Positions 1-5,825 of a stretch of 6,884 nucleotides of DNA are shown here, piece by piece. A program made the position numbers and the translations under genes. This DNA is from Candidatus Poribacteria bacterium (GTDB lineage: Bacteria > Poribacteria > WGA-4E > WGA-3G). Within the stretch, counting starts at the first letter, position 1; every line of letters begins with the position of its first letter. The notes beneath the pieces are model-generated. The model worked only from the letters and a program-made list of their open reading frames with translations, had not been told where the DNA came from and did not search any database. The stretch is taken from assembly GCA_009845505.1 (NCBI GenBank), contig VXZL01000025.1:1-6884 (forward strand). Reading direction: 5' to 3'.

Positions 1-1479
1 GATACGGGTTCGACGAAACATCAAACTATTTTAACAGGATTTTTTCTCGGCGGTGATTTCGCGGAACTTGCTGTGGTGAGCATTGACGAAAATGACAACC
101 GGCACTTGCACATCTACGCGTTCAACGACAGCGTTTGGGAGTTGAGACTTGACGCAACGCTGCGTCCCGAAGTGTTGTTCGTCGATGTCGTAAATATTGG
201 TGGACGCGATCGCTTAATCACCTACGAACATGGACACCTAAATTGGTTTGATCCCGACTCGGCAGTGGAACGTATGCTGGTTGAGGTCACTACGACCTAC
301 AAGGCAACAAATGACGGTGGAATTCCATATATTGACATTACTCACGATGTAAACCGGGACGGTCTCAACGACCTGGTAGTACCCGATATTGACGGTTTCT
401 GGATAGCCACGCAATTGCGTAACGGTTCGTTCACCCCTTCGATAAAATTCGGACCGCCCGACCCTTTCCTCGACAAGATTGCCTTAGACGATAGCCGCAG
501 CTACCGCGAGGTAGGGATAAATGCCTTGACTGCCCTCTGGTATCTGAGCCGTCTCCACCAAATCGATTATGACCTCGACGGACGCAGCGATCTCGTGTTT
601 TGGAACGCTGATCAGTTTGACGTTTATCGCCAAGATGCCCGCGGAATGTTTTCCAGGGTGGCGGAGACTTTCACTGTAGACATCCCATTTGACACCGACG
701 GTGCCTACTCAATCGCCTTTGATTTCAAGGACGAGAATATGTTCTCACTCATCTCTGGCTTCAGAGAGAACACGAAGCGGAGGGTGCTGCGTGGATTCCA
801 AGATTTGAACGGCGACGGCGTTGCTGACTTTCTGATTCACTCACTACAGGGACGGAGCCTCGGAAAACAGCACAGCGTGTACGAGGTGCATCTCGGCGCA
901 CCAACACCCGATGGGACGGTGTTCGCGCAGGATGTTAGTATGACAATCCAACCGCGAGGAACCGCTGGTGGATTGCTGCCTTGGGGCTATTCATCGCAAT
1001 GGTTAGAAGATTTCGACGGAGATGGTGAGATCGACATTCTGTTCAAAGATGTTCAGACCGGACTTATCGGAATGAGCCGCGCGATGCTCGGCAAGTCGAT
1101 TTCAATAGATATCGAATTCTATCGCATGGAAAATGGAGTTTATCCTCACAAACCCACTACCACGCGTAAAATTAGACCTGCACTTGACCCCTTCGAGCCG
1201 CACAGAGTTCTCTTTCCAGTCGTCCTGCTGGGCGATGTGAATGGCGATGGACGCTCAGACCTACTGGTCGGCAAGGCCTGGGAAGAACTGCACGTCTTTC
1301 TTGGTGTCCCGGGACCGGAACTGTTAGCGCAGAAACCGCAAAAGATAGCAGTTGCTATGCCCAACGACGAACGAAATGCTCGACTCGTGAACCTCAACAA
1401 AGACAACAAACAAGACATCCTCGTGTACTATCCATCAACGACTGAATCCCATAGGTTAACGTTGTTGATCGCCCGGTGA
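1..1479 (+). CDS. VCBS/FG-GAP repeat protein, 5'-partial (runs in from left edge)
   Basis: The frame is open from base 1 to a TGA at 1477-1479. A GTG at 73 is the first possible start inside the window, but the 24 codons before it are stop-free and read as the same kind of protein (including GDFAELAVV), so I treat the gene as truncated by the window edge. Numbering from the GTG, acidic Ca-binding loops of the form DxNxDGxxD lie at residues 92-100, 165-173, 244-252, 313-321 and 388-396. A degenerate sixth copy is at 440-448 (NLNKDNKQD). Each loop is followed by a short hydrophobic strand such as DLVV or DILF, with spacing of about 50-80 residues. This is the VCBS/FG-GAP pattern of integrin-like beta-propellers, normally exported and calcium-stabilised. 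The signal peptide would lie outside the window. No enzymatic domain is visible, so the ligand is unknown. The protein ends shortly after the last repeat, which suggests a natural C-terminus. Confidence 0.85.
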   Translation, partial: DTGSTKHQTILTGFFLGGDFAELAVVSIDENDNRHLHIYAFNDSVWELRLDATLRPEVLFVDVVNIGGRDRLITYEHGHLNWFDPDSAVERMLVEVTTTYKATNDGGIPYIDITHDVNRDGLNDLVVPDIDGFWIATQLRNGSFTPSIKFGPPDPFLDKIALDDSRSYREVGINALTALWYLSRLHQIDYDLDGRSDLVFWNADQFDVYRQDARGMFSRVAETFTVDIPFDTDGAYSIAFDFKDENMFSLISGFRENTKRRVLRGFQDLNGDGVADFLIHSLQGRSLGKQHSVYEVHLGAPTPDGTVFAQDVSMTIQPRGTAGGLLPWGYSSQWLEDFDGDGEIDILFKDVQTGLIGMSRAMLGKSISIDIEFYRMENGVYPHKPTTTRKIRPALDPFEPHRVLFPVVLLGDVNGDGRSDLLVGKAWEELHVFLGVPGPELLAQKPQKIAVAMPNDERNARLVNLNKDNKQDILVYYPSTTESHRLTLLIAR

Positions 1480-1650
1480 TAGCACCCACACGCTAAAGCG
1501 TGGGGCTTCGGTTTCGTAGACAGTGCGGTTTTCTCAAAGAGTCGACCGTCTTATGCCGTCTCCACCGTCAGGCAGCTATCCCTGCCTGCAAAATGTTAAT
1601 CGCAGCGTTGATGTCTCGGTCGTGATATGAACCGCATTCGAGACACGTCC
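1476..1650 (-). ncRNA. Probable omega RNA (reRNA) of TnpB, overlapping the tnpB 3' end
   Basis: In characterised IS200/IS605 elements the TnpB guide RNA comes from the 3' end of the tnpB transcript plus the RE, with the guide taken from the flank beyond the RE. Structure fits here. A hairpin CAGGCA/TGCCTG (1569-1588) spans the tnpB stop codon. A weaker stem at about 1526-1548 pairs CGGT with ACCG and has an inner CTC/GAG. The RE hairpin (1485-1505) follows. If RE ends at 1476, the guide would be CGGGCGATCAACAACGTTAA (minus strand, 1475 down to 1456), which is antisense to the last codons of the VCBS gene. The 5' boundary is a guess and no processing site is visible. Confidence 0.45.
1485..1505 (-). 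repeat. Right-end (RE) subterminal hairpin of the IS
   Basis: CACGC-TAAA-GCGTG forms a perfect 5-bp stem at 1489-1502. It is extended by CCC (1485-1487) pairing with GGG (1503-1505), with one bulged A at 1488. It lies about 60 bp beyond the tnpB stop, where IS200/IS605 elements carry the imperfect palindrome recognised as single-stranded DNA by TnpA. It would also form the last scaffold hairpin of the omega RNA. Confidence 0.7.
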
Positions 1651-2677
1651 ACTGACGATCTGAAAGGGTTAGGGCTTCATTGTGAAAGCCGCAGGTGCTA
1701 CACGGTTTCGTTGTAGCCGTCCATTGACTGATCTGAACAAAAAGACGCTTATGTTTTTGACACTTATATCGCAATATCTCAACAAACTCGTAGAAGGCAA
1801 GGTCGGAGACTTTACGTCCCCACAAGCGTTTCATGCCATCAAGGTTCAACGTTTCAAGGACGATGCTATCAAAACGCCTGCACAAGGCAGCTGCGAGTTT
1901 CCATTGAAAATCAAGTCGTTGATTAGAAACTTTGCGATAGAGACGTGCAAGGTCACGGACGCACCGCCACCAGCCGTTAGATCCTTTTTGTTTTCGCGAA
2001 AGCGACTTGTTGAGCGATCGAAGTTTCTTCAAGTTAGATTTCAAAGGTTGTGGGTGTTGGATCTTTTCACCCGTGCTAAGGGTCAAGTAAGCGTCTTTCA
2101 TACCGAAGTCTGCCCCAACGTTTTCACCGGTTGTTGGCAAAGGTGCGGCATCTTGAAAATCCGTTGTGATACACAGCCAATAGTCCCCGCAAGCATCACG
2201 TTTAATTGTGATATGGCGGATATTCCCATGAAACTCACGGTGTTTGAAAAAGGTATAGGGCACAGGATCGCGTTTCCACTGGTTTCCATTACACCATTTT
2301 CGCAAGGTTATCGTGATTCTATTTTCTTTGAGTTTCCAACCCGATTGTTTGAGCGTGAACGACTTGAACTTATGACGCGGCTTGATATGCGGTTTGCCTC
2401 CCAACTTCTTGAAAAAACGCACATATGCTGCGTCAATGCGCCGCAACTCCTCTTGCAGGGCTTGACTCGGCAACGCTTGCCAATCGGGATGTGTCGTTCG
2501 CTTGCATTCCGTCAAGTGTGCAGCCATCGCATTATAGTTCGCGTATGGCAAACCCTCTTTATAGCGTTGACGTTGCCATTTATGGAAGTATTCATGCACC
2601 TGCCACATATCGTCAAGCAAGTTGCCAAGACGAATACAATTAGATTGATGTCCAAACTTATATTTGTACGTTTTCAT
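1568..2677 (-). CDS. tnpB: TnpB RNA-guided nuclease of an IS200/IS605-family element
   Basis: This 369-residue protein has full family length. The N-terminal wedge/REC-like half begins MKTYKYKF. The RuvC core carries all three expected acidic residues: D190 in VGADFGMKDA, E275 in IVLETLNL, and D355 in HDRDINAAINI. A C4 zinc ribbon sits between the last two, with C326xxC329 and C345xxC348 (CSTCG...CLECG). In studied relatives TnpB is an omega-RNA-guided DNA endonuclease that cuts next to a target-adjacent motif and helps the element persist after excision. The ATG at 2677 is fixed because an in-frame TGA lies three codons upstream. The Shine-Dalgarno is weak. A near-consensus promoter and a structured leader precede the gene. 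No tnpA is adjacent. The frame is intact, so the protein is probably functional. Confidence 0.93.
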   Translation of the reverse strand: MKTYKYKFGHQSNCIRLGNLLDDMWQVHEYFHKWQRQRYKEGLPYANYNAMAAHLTECKRTTHPDWQALPSQALQEELRRIDAAYVRFFKKLGGKPHIKPRHKFKSFTLKQSGWKLKENRITITLRKWCNGNQWKRDPVPYTFFKHREFHGNIRHITIKRDACGDYWLCITTDFQDAAPLPTTGENVGADFGMKDAYLTLSTGEKIQHPQPLKSNLKKLRSLNKSLSRKQKGSNGWWRCVRDLARLYRKVSNQRLDFQWKLAAALCRRFDSIVLETLNLDGMKRLWGRKVSDLAFYEFVEILRYKCQKHKRLFVQISQWTATTKPCSTCGFHNEALTLSDRQWTCLECGSYHDRDINAAINILQAGIAA

Positions 2678-2770
2678 GGTATATCAAGTCTCAAGTCTTT
2701 AACCTCTGAACAGTGGGTAGGCAGACACGTTGCCTTGCGACAACGCTGTTCATGTCTGCCAACTTGATAT
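2678..2770 (-). ncRNA. Structured 5' leader of tnpB with nested pseudoknot
   Basis: Reading the minus strand 5' to 3', the helices are as follows. P1 GGCAGACA (2760-2753) pairs with TGTCTGCC (2727-2720). P2 TGAACAG (2752-2746) pairs with CTGTTCA (2713-2707). P3 CGTTGTC (2745-2739) pairs with GGCAACG (2734-2728), including one G-U, and is capped by a GCAA tetraloop. The strand order P1-P2-P3-P3'-P1'-P2' makes P1 and P2 cross, a true pseudoknot. Strands abut without linkers except for six bases (TACCCA) between P1' and P2'. An outer inverted repeat ATATCAAGT (2770-2762) / ACTTGATAT (2689-2681) could close the structure three bases before the start codon. All pairings are read directly; folding in RNA and any function are inference. 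Confidence 0.55.
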
Positions 2771-2774
2771 GAGA

Positions 2775-2804
2775 AGTATACCACAATTTTACGACAATTG
2801 TCAA
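2775..2804 (-). promoter_or_regulatory. Near-consensus sigma70 promoter for tnpB with palindromic operator-like site
   Basis: On the minus strand TTGACA (2804-2799) is followed by 18 bp and TATACT (2780-2775). That is a perfect -35 and a 5/6 -10. The predicted start is near 2768-2770, which places the structured leader at the very 5' end of the transcript. A perfect 10-bp palindrome GACAATTGTC (2793-2802) overlaps the -35, and ACAATT/AATTGT (2783-2788/2796-2801) adds a second inverted repeat in the spacer. These could bind a repressor, but no regulator is identified. Confidence 0.7.
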
Positions 2805-2840
2805 GTTAATCTTTCATACAAACCTAATACCCGCCTACAT

Positions 2841-2861
2841 CCCGCAAGCTAAAGCATGGGG
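2841..2861 (-). repeat. Left-end (LE) subterminal hairpin of the IS
   Basis: CAAGC-TAAA-GCATG is a 5-bp stem with one A-A mismatch, extended by CCC/GGG around a bulged G. It matches the RE hairpin at 18 of 21 positions, with the same TAAA loop and the same bulge position. An outer CCCGCC (2830-2835) / GGCGGG (2866-2871) pairing exists only at this end. It lies upstream of the tnpB promoter, as expected for LE. Confidence 0.65.
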
Positions 2862-2881
2862 TCTTGGCGGGAAGAGTGATA

Positions 2882-3053
2882 AAATAGCTGCCAACTTTCG
2901 GTTGTCTGTCTGCTGTCAGTAGGCAAATTTGTGGCGGTTGCGAACATCTTTACTGCCGTGAATATCTCTTTACCGACAACTGATAGCCCGGGGAATGCCA
3001 TAAGGCATTCATACTGTTGATTCGCCAATAGCCATTAAAAAAGGAGAAAAACA
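2882..3053 (+). promoter_or_regulatory. Intergenic leader region before the exported protein gene
   Basis: This non-coding stretch lies between the IS end and the gene at 3054. It holds a small hairpin CCAAC-TTTC-GGTTG (2891-2904) and a perfect 7-bp hairpin GAATGCC-ATAA-GGCATTC (2993-3010), which lies 30 bases before the Shine-Dalgarno AAGGAG (3041-3046). Neither hairpin is followed by a T tract, so I do not call a terminator. A TTGCGA (2938) with AATATC 17 bp later is a poor promoter match. I see no convincing promoter or coding sequence. Confidence 0.35.
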
Positions 3054-3620
3054 ATGAAACGCATAATTTTTTCCCTAACCTGCATTCTCGTAGGAATAAC
3101 CTTCAGTTTCTCAGCTCAGGCGCAAGCCGCTGACCATACTAATAATGATGTAAAGCAAGACAAATTCCTCACGGATCACTCAGAATTTGGTATCGGACTT
3201 CAGGGAGCCACCTCTGCCTTTGGCGGACTGAGTTTCCGCTATACCGGACTGGCACCGATATACCTTCAAACCGTTGGACGTTTTATCCTTAACGACCAGA
3301 ATAGCGATCACATGTTCGGGGGTGGCGTTTCGTACGCCATATTTGAGCACCACGGTAGGTGGCATACATCCCGCCTCTATTTCACCTTAGAAGGGGGCTG
3401 GCGGTATAAAAAAGAACCAGACCTGCGTGACGAGATTGTCAAATCTACGACGTTAGGGGGCGGACTCGCTTTTGGAGGCGAGCTTGTATTTTCACTCGGC
3501 GGTATCCCGCTCGGTTTGAACGTAGCAGTCGGTCAAGGGTTTGGCAGAGAAAACACCGACACTGAATCTAAAGGTATCGCTGGTGTTTACGTAGGAATGG
3601 GCATACATGCCTATTTTTAG
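3054..3620 (+). CDS. Exported beta-rich protein, probable small outer-membrane barrel
   Basis: This 188-residue protein has a clear Sec signal peptide: K2-R3, a hydrophobic core at about 4-19, and an AQA-A signal peptidase I site giving cleavage after A25. The mature part of about 163 residues has no further membrane helix. It alternates Gly/aromatic-rich strands (for example 45-65, 86-98, 106-117, 132-147 and 151-162) with polar turns. It ends with the strand GVYVGMGIHAYF. A terminal Phe after alternating hydrophobics is the usual C-terminal signal read by the BAM complex. Size and pattern fit an outer-membrane beta-barrel of about eight strands. I recognise no specific family, so ligand and role are unknown. 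The start is secure: ATG lies 7 bases after AAGGAG (3041-3046). The gene is convergent with the dioxygenase, 30 bp away. Confidence 0.75.
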   Translation: MKRIIFSLTCILVGITFSFSAQAQAADHTNNDVKQDKFLTDHSEFGIGLQGATSAFGGLSFRYTGLAPIYLQTVGRFILNDQNSDHMFGGGVSYAIFEHHGRWHTSRLYFTLEGGWRYKKEPDLRDEIVKSTTLGGGLAFGGELVFSLGGIPLGLNVAVGQGFGRENTDTESKGIAGVYVGMGIHAYF

Positions 3621-3628
3621 GGTAAGTT

Positions 3629-3640
3629 TGACTGCAGTCA
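3629..3640. repeat. 12-bp perfect palindrome between convergent genes
   Basis: TGACTGCAGTCA is a perfect palindrome in the 30-bp gap between the stops of the exported protein gene and the dioxygenase gene. It has no loop and no flanking T tract, so it is not a normal intrinsic terminator. It could be a protein-binding site or chance. Confidence 0.3.
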
Positions 3641-3650
3641 GTAAGTTGGA

Positions 3651-4556
3651 TCAACCCAACCTACTGGCTTGCAGTGCCGAGAACTCCGCCTCCCACTCCT
3701 CCCATGTCGGTTTATGACCTTCAGTGAGTACAACAAGCGGCAATATACCGCCTGCCAATTGTTTATTTTTTATGAACTGGGCAGCCTCACGCGCCTCAGC
3801 AGTTAACTCAGCCCGATCTGGCGTAGGAAAATAGCGGAAGTCAATGCTCCAGCGGGATTTCCGCGTCGTATTCACCTTACTGGTATGTACGGTAAGATTC
3901 GACATGAACAACGCACCACCGGGTTTAAGGGGGATGGGTACGGGTGTGCCGCGTGCTTCGACATCTTCCTCCATCCGGACGTTCATATCAGCACCTCGCG
4001 CACCGTCCAGCAAACCCCAACGGTGGCTGCCCGGAATAACCCAGCAACACCCGTTCTCGACTGTCGCTTCAACCAACGGCACCCACACCGTAACGATGTG
4101 GAGACCGCCTGTGTGCTTTTCTTTTTTTCCGACAACCGACTGGTCGAAGTATTGACTGTCTTGATGCCACGGGAACGAGGTAATCACACTTCGAGGGAGT
4201 TTCGTCCGCAACGCAGGGGTGCCAATGTTCGAGACTTCAGTACCCAATAGAAGTCGTACCACGTCAAGAACACTCGGGAGGTTGTAGAGATCATATAACT
4301 CGCGTCCAAATACACCAAAAGTCCAGCCGCGAGGCAATATATCCAACTCTTCACAAATTGCAGCGTAGCGTCTCTCAAAGGATTCCTCTTCGTATAGCGC
4401 AGATAACTTGCCCTCGCTATACAACTCGTGACTATACACATCCACCTTCGCTTTGATGAAGTCGCGCATCGGTTCTAAATCTTGATCGTCAATAATATCC
4501 TTGAGCACCACGTAACCGTCACGTTCATAAGCGGTTTTGATTTCTTGATCTGTCAT
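3651..4556 (-). CDS. Phytanoyl-CoA dioxygenase (PhyH) family Fe(II)/2-oxoglutarate oxygenase
   Basis: This 301-residue protein opens like PhyH proteins (DGYVVLKDIIDD at 13-24). The double-stranded beta-helix core carries the metal triad: H131 and D133 in WHQD, and H224 in LTVHTSK. R235, eleven residues after H224, is the expected 2-oxoglutarate-binding arginine. The segment ENGCCWVIPGSHRWG (167-181) is the typical PhyH block between the metal ligands. Such enzymes hydroxylate or otherwise oxidise small organic substrates using O2 and 2-oxoglutarate in the cytoplasm. The family is functionally broad, so the substrate cannot be read here and human-type phytanoyl-CoA activity should not be assumed. 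The ATG start is supported by AAGGAG (4570-4565) with an 8-base spacer. The gene is divergent from the enolase-superfamily gene, which suggests a shared pathway. Confidence 0.9.
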   Translation of the reverse strand: MTDQEIKTAYERDGYVVLKDIIDDQDLEPMRDFIKAKVDVYSHELYSEGKLSALYEEESFERRYAAICEELDILPRGWTFGVFGRELYDLYNLPSVLDVVRLLLGTEVSNIGTPALRTKLPRSVITSFPWHQDSQYFDQSVVGKKEKHTGGLHIVTVWVPLVEATVENGCCWVIPGSHRWGLLDGARGADMNVRMEEDVEARGTPVPIPLKPGGALFMSNLTVHTSKVNTTRKSRWSIDFRYFPTPDRAELTAEAREAAQFIKNKQLAGGILPLVVLTEGHKPTWEEWEAEFSALQASRLG

Positions 4557-4579
4557 TGGTCAGTCTCCTTCTGTCGCTG

Positions 4580-4608
4580 TTGCAGAATCTCAGAGGATAT
4601 GGTATCAT
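4580..4608 (+). promoter_or_regulatory. Candidate sigma70 promoter for the enolase-superfamily gene
   Basis: TTGCAG (4580-4585), a 17-bp spacer, then TATCAT (4603-4608): 3/6 and 5/6 matches to consensus. The start would fall near 4615, leaving a leader of about 60 bases before the Shine-Dalgarno AAAGGA (4661-4666). The leader contains a T7 run at about 4638. Weak -35, so only a candidate. Confidence 0.35.
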
Positions 4609-4627
4609 GAATGCTCAGCAGATGCAA
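4599..4627 (-). promoter_or_regulatory. Candidate divergent promoter for the PhyH-family gene
   Basis: On the minus strand TTGCAT (4627-4622), a 17-bp spacer, then TACCAT (4604-4599). Both boxes are weak (3/6 and 4/6). Its -10 overlaps the -10 of the opposite-strand candidate, within GATA-TGG-TATC symmetry (about 4596-4606). If both are real, the two polymerases would exclude each other. Confidence 0.25.
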
Positions 4628-4673
4628 TATCTATTGATTTTTTTAACGATTTCATACACGAAAGGAAACGGAC

Positions 4674-5807
4674 ATGAAAATCACCGATGTAAAATCGATG
4701 ACCTTAAGAGGTTATAAACAGTGGAACTACGTCCAGATTGAAACTGATGAAGGGCTGACGGGAATAGGCGAAGCACACCCTGGGGCAGGAATTGCCGAAA
4801 TTGTTCTGCAATTCAAGAGGATACTCATTGGCGCAGATCCGAGAAATATAGAACCACTCTACAACCGGATGATTGGTGCAGCGAGCAACCGATACGCTAT
4901 GGGTCTATCGGCGATTGGTGGCATAGAAACAGCACTCTGGGATATTCTCGGAAAAAGCCTCGGCGTGCCGGTCTATCGGTTATTGGGCGGGAAATATCGC
5001 GACCGCATGCGACTCTACGCCGATGTCGGACACGGAAAAGGGAATACACCCGAAGGCTGGGCACAACGCGCCAGAGAAGGTGTCTCAGACGGCTACCAAG
5101 CCATCAAGTTTGACATCGATAACTCCGCAAACGAACTCAAACAGGACGCGGTCAATCGGGAATTAAGCACAGCAGAATTACAGAAAATGACAGCGTTGGT
5201 CGCCGCTGCACGCGAGGCCGCAGGCGATGGCATCGACATTAGCATTGACTGTCATAGTCTATTCAGCACGCATTCGGCGATGAAACTTGCTGAACGTTTA
5301 GAGCCGTTTGATCTGATGTTCTTGGAAGACCCTGTGCCGAATGATAACGTTGAAGCAATGGCGAAAGTCACTGCGGCGACTTCTATTCCAATCTGTACGG
5401 GCGAATTCCTGTTCCGACGCGACGGTTTTCGAGAACTCATCCAAACGCAAGCCTGCGATATGCTTCACGTTGATGTATCTGGCACAGGTGGCATACTTGA
5501 GGCGAAAAAGATTGCTGACCTTGCTGACCTCTACTACATACCTTTTGCGGCACACAATATCACATCACCCATTGGGATGACCGCAACGGCACACGTCTGT
5601 GCCGCTGTTCGGAACTTCATCGTTATGGAACTCCCGTATCACGCCGATCAGGTTGAATGGCGATGGGACCTCGCAATTTCCGATGCACCGCTCATGGAAG
5701 ATAACGTCTTCGTCGTGCCGGAAAAGCCAGGATTGGGAGTCGAGATAAACGCAGATATCGCCAGAGAACACCTAATGCCGGGATCCGACCACTTCGGTAT
5801 CATCTAA
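4674..5807 (+). CDS. Mandelate racemase/enolase-superfamily protein, acid-sugar dehydratase-like
   Basis: This 377-residue protein has full family length. The N-terminal capping domain (about 1-115) includes GLTGIGEAHPG (27-37) and the conserved IGGIETALWDILGKSLGVPV (81-100). The TIM-barrel domain follows. Metal ligands sit on successive strands: D192 in IDCHS, E218 in FLEDP and E244 in CTGEF. H194, two residues after D192, and H294 in AAHN are the likely acid/base residues, with D267 (HVDVSG) in the usual position to pair with H294. The D-x-H arrangement resembles galactonate/mannonate-type dehydratases rather than the Lys-x-Lys base of muconate lactonising enzymes (KFD is found at 145-147). 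The likely role is Mg-dependent abstraction of a proton alpha to a carboxylate, such as sugar-acid dehydration; the substrate is not determinable. ATG follows AAAGGA (4661-4666) by 7 bases. The gene is divergent from the PhyH gene. Confidence 0.9.
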   Translation: MKITDVKSMTLRGYKQWNYVQIETDEGLTGIGEAHPGAGIAEIVLQFKRILIGADPRNIEPLYNRMIGAASNRYAMGLSAIGGIETALWDILGKSLGVPVYRLLGGKYRDRMRLYADVGHGKGNTPEGWAQRAREGVSDGYQAIKFDIDNSANELKQDAVNRELSTAELQKMTALVAAAREAAGDGIDISIDCHSLFSTHSAMKLAERLEPFDLMFLEDPVPNDNVEAMAKVTAATSIPICTGEFLFRRDGFRELIQTQACDMLHVDVSGTGGILEAKKIADLADLYYIPFAAHNITSPIGMTATAHVCAAVRNFIVMELPYHADQVEWRWDLAISDAPLMEDNVFVVPEKPGLGVEINADIAREHLMPGSDHFGII

Positions 5808-5825
5808 ATCCTACGCCATTTACCA

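Larger units (their letters stand above)
1476..2881 (-). mobile_element. IS200/IS605-superfamily element, tnpB-only (IS1341-type)
   Basis: The element reads on the minus strand. Its left end (LE) is near 2876-2881 and its right end (RE) near 1476-1481. Support comes from an intact tnpB, subterminal hairpins near both ends that match at 18 of 21 positions in direct orientation, and the hexamer TATCAC (minus strand) at both predicted boundaries. There is no tnpA (Y1 transposase) and there are no terminal inverted repeats, as expected for IS1341-type elements that depend on a TnpA supplied elsewhere. The exact ends are ambiguous within the shared hexamer. Joining the two flanks at that hexamer gives a clean site with the upstream stop codon intact. 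The family assignment is firm; the exact boundaries are inference. Confidence 0.72.

Noticed and set aside
2707..2760. Firm annotation as a self-cleaving HDV-type ribozyme
   Set aside because: Strand order matches, but P4, the L3/J1.1 pairing and a recognisable catalytic J4/2 are missing, and the P3 loop is a GNRA tetraloop. Kept as a hypothesis only.
1682..2767. A 361-codon plus-strand open frame antisense to tnpB
   Set aside because: It lies almost wholly opposite tnpB, has no recognisable domain, and is a by-product of the tnpB codon pattern. TnpB has every family motif, so the minus strand is the coding one.
2891..2904. CCAAC-TTTC-GGTTG hairpin as a terminator for the VCBS gene
   Set aside because: Only 5 bp and no T tract follows.
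3621..3650. Bidirectional terminator between the convergent genes
   Set aside because: The 12-bp palindrome has no loop and no flanking A/T tracts, so it lacks the signature of an intrinsic terminator.
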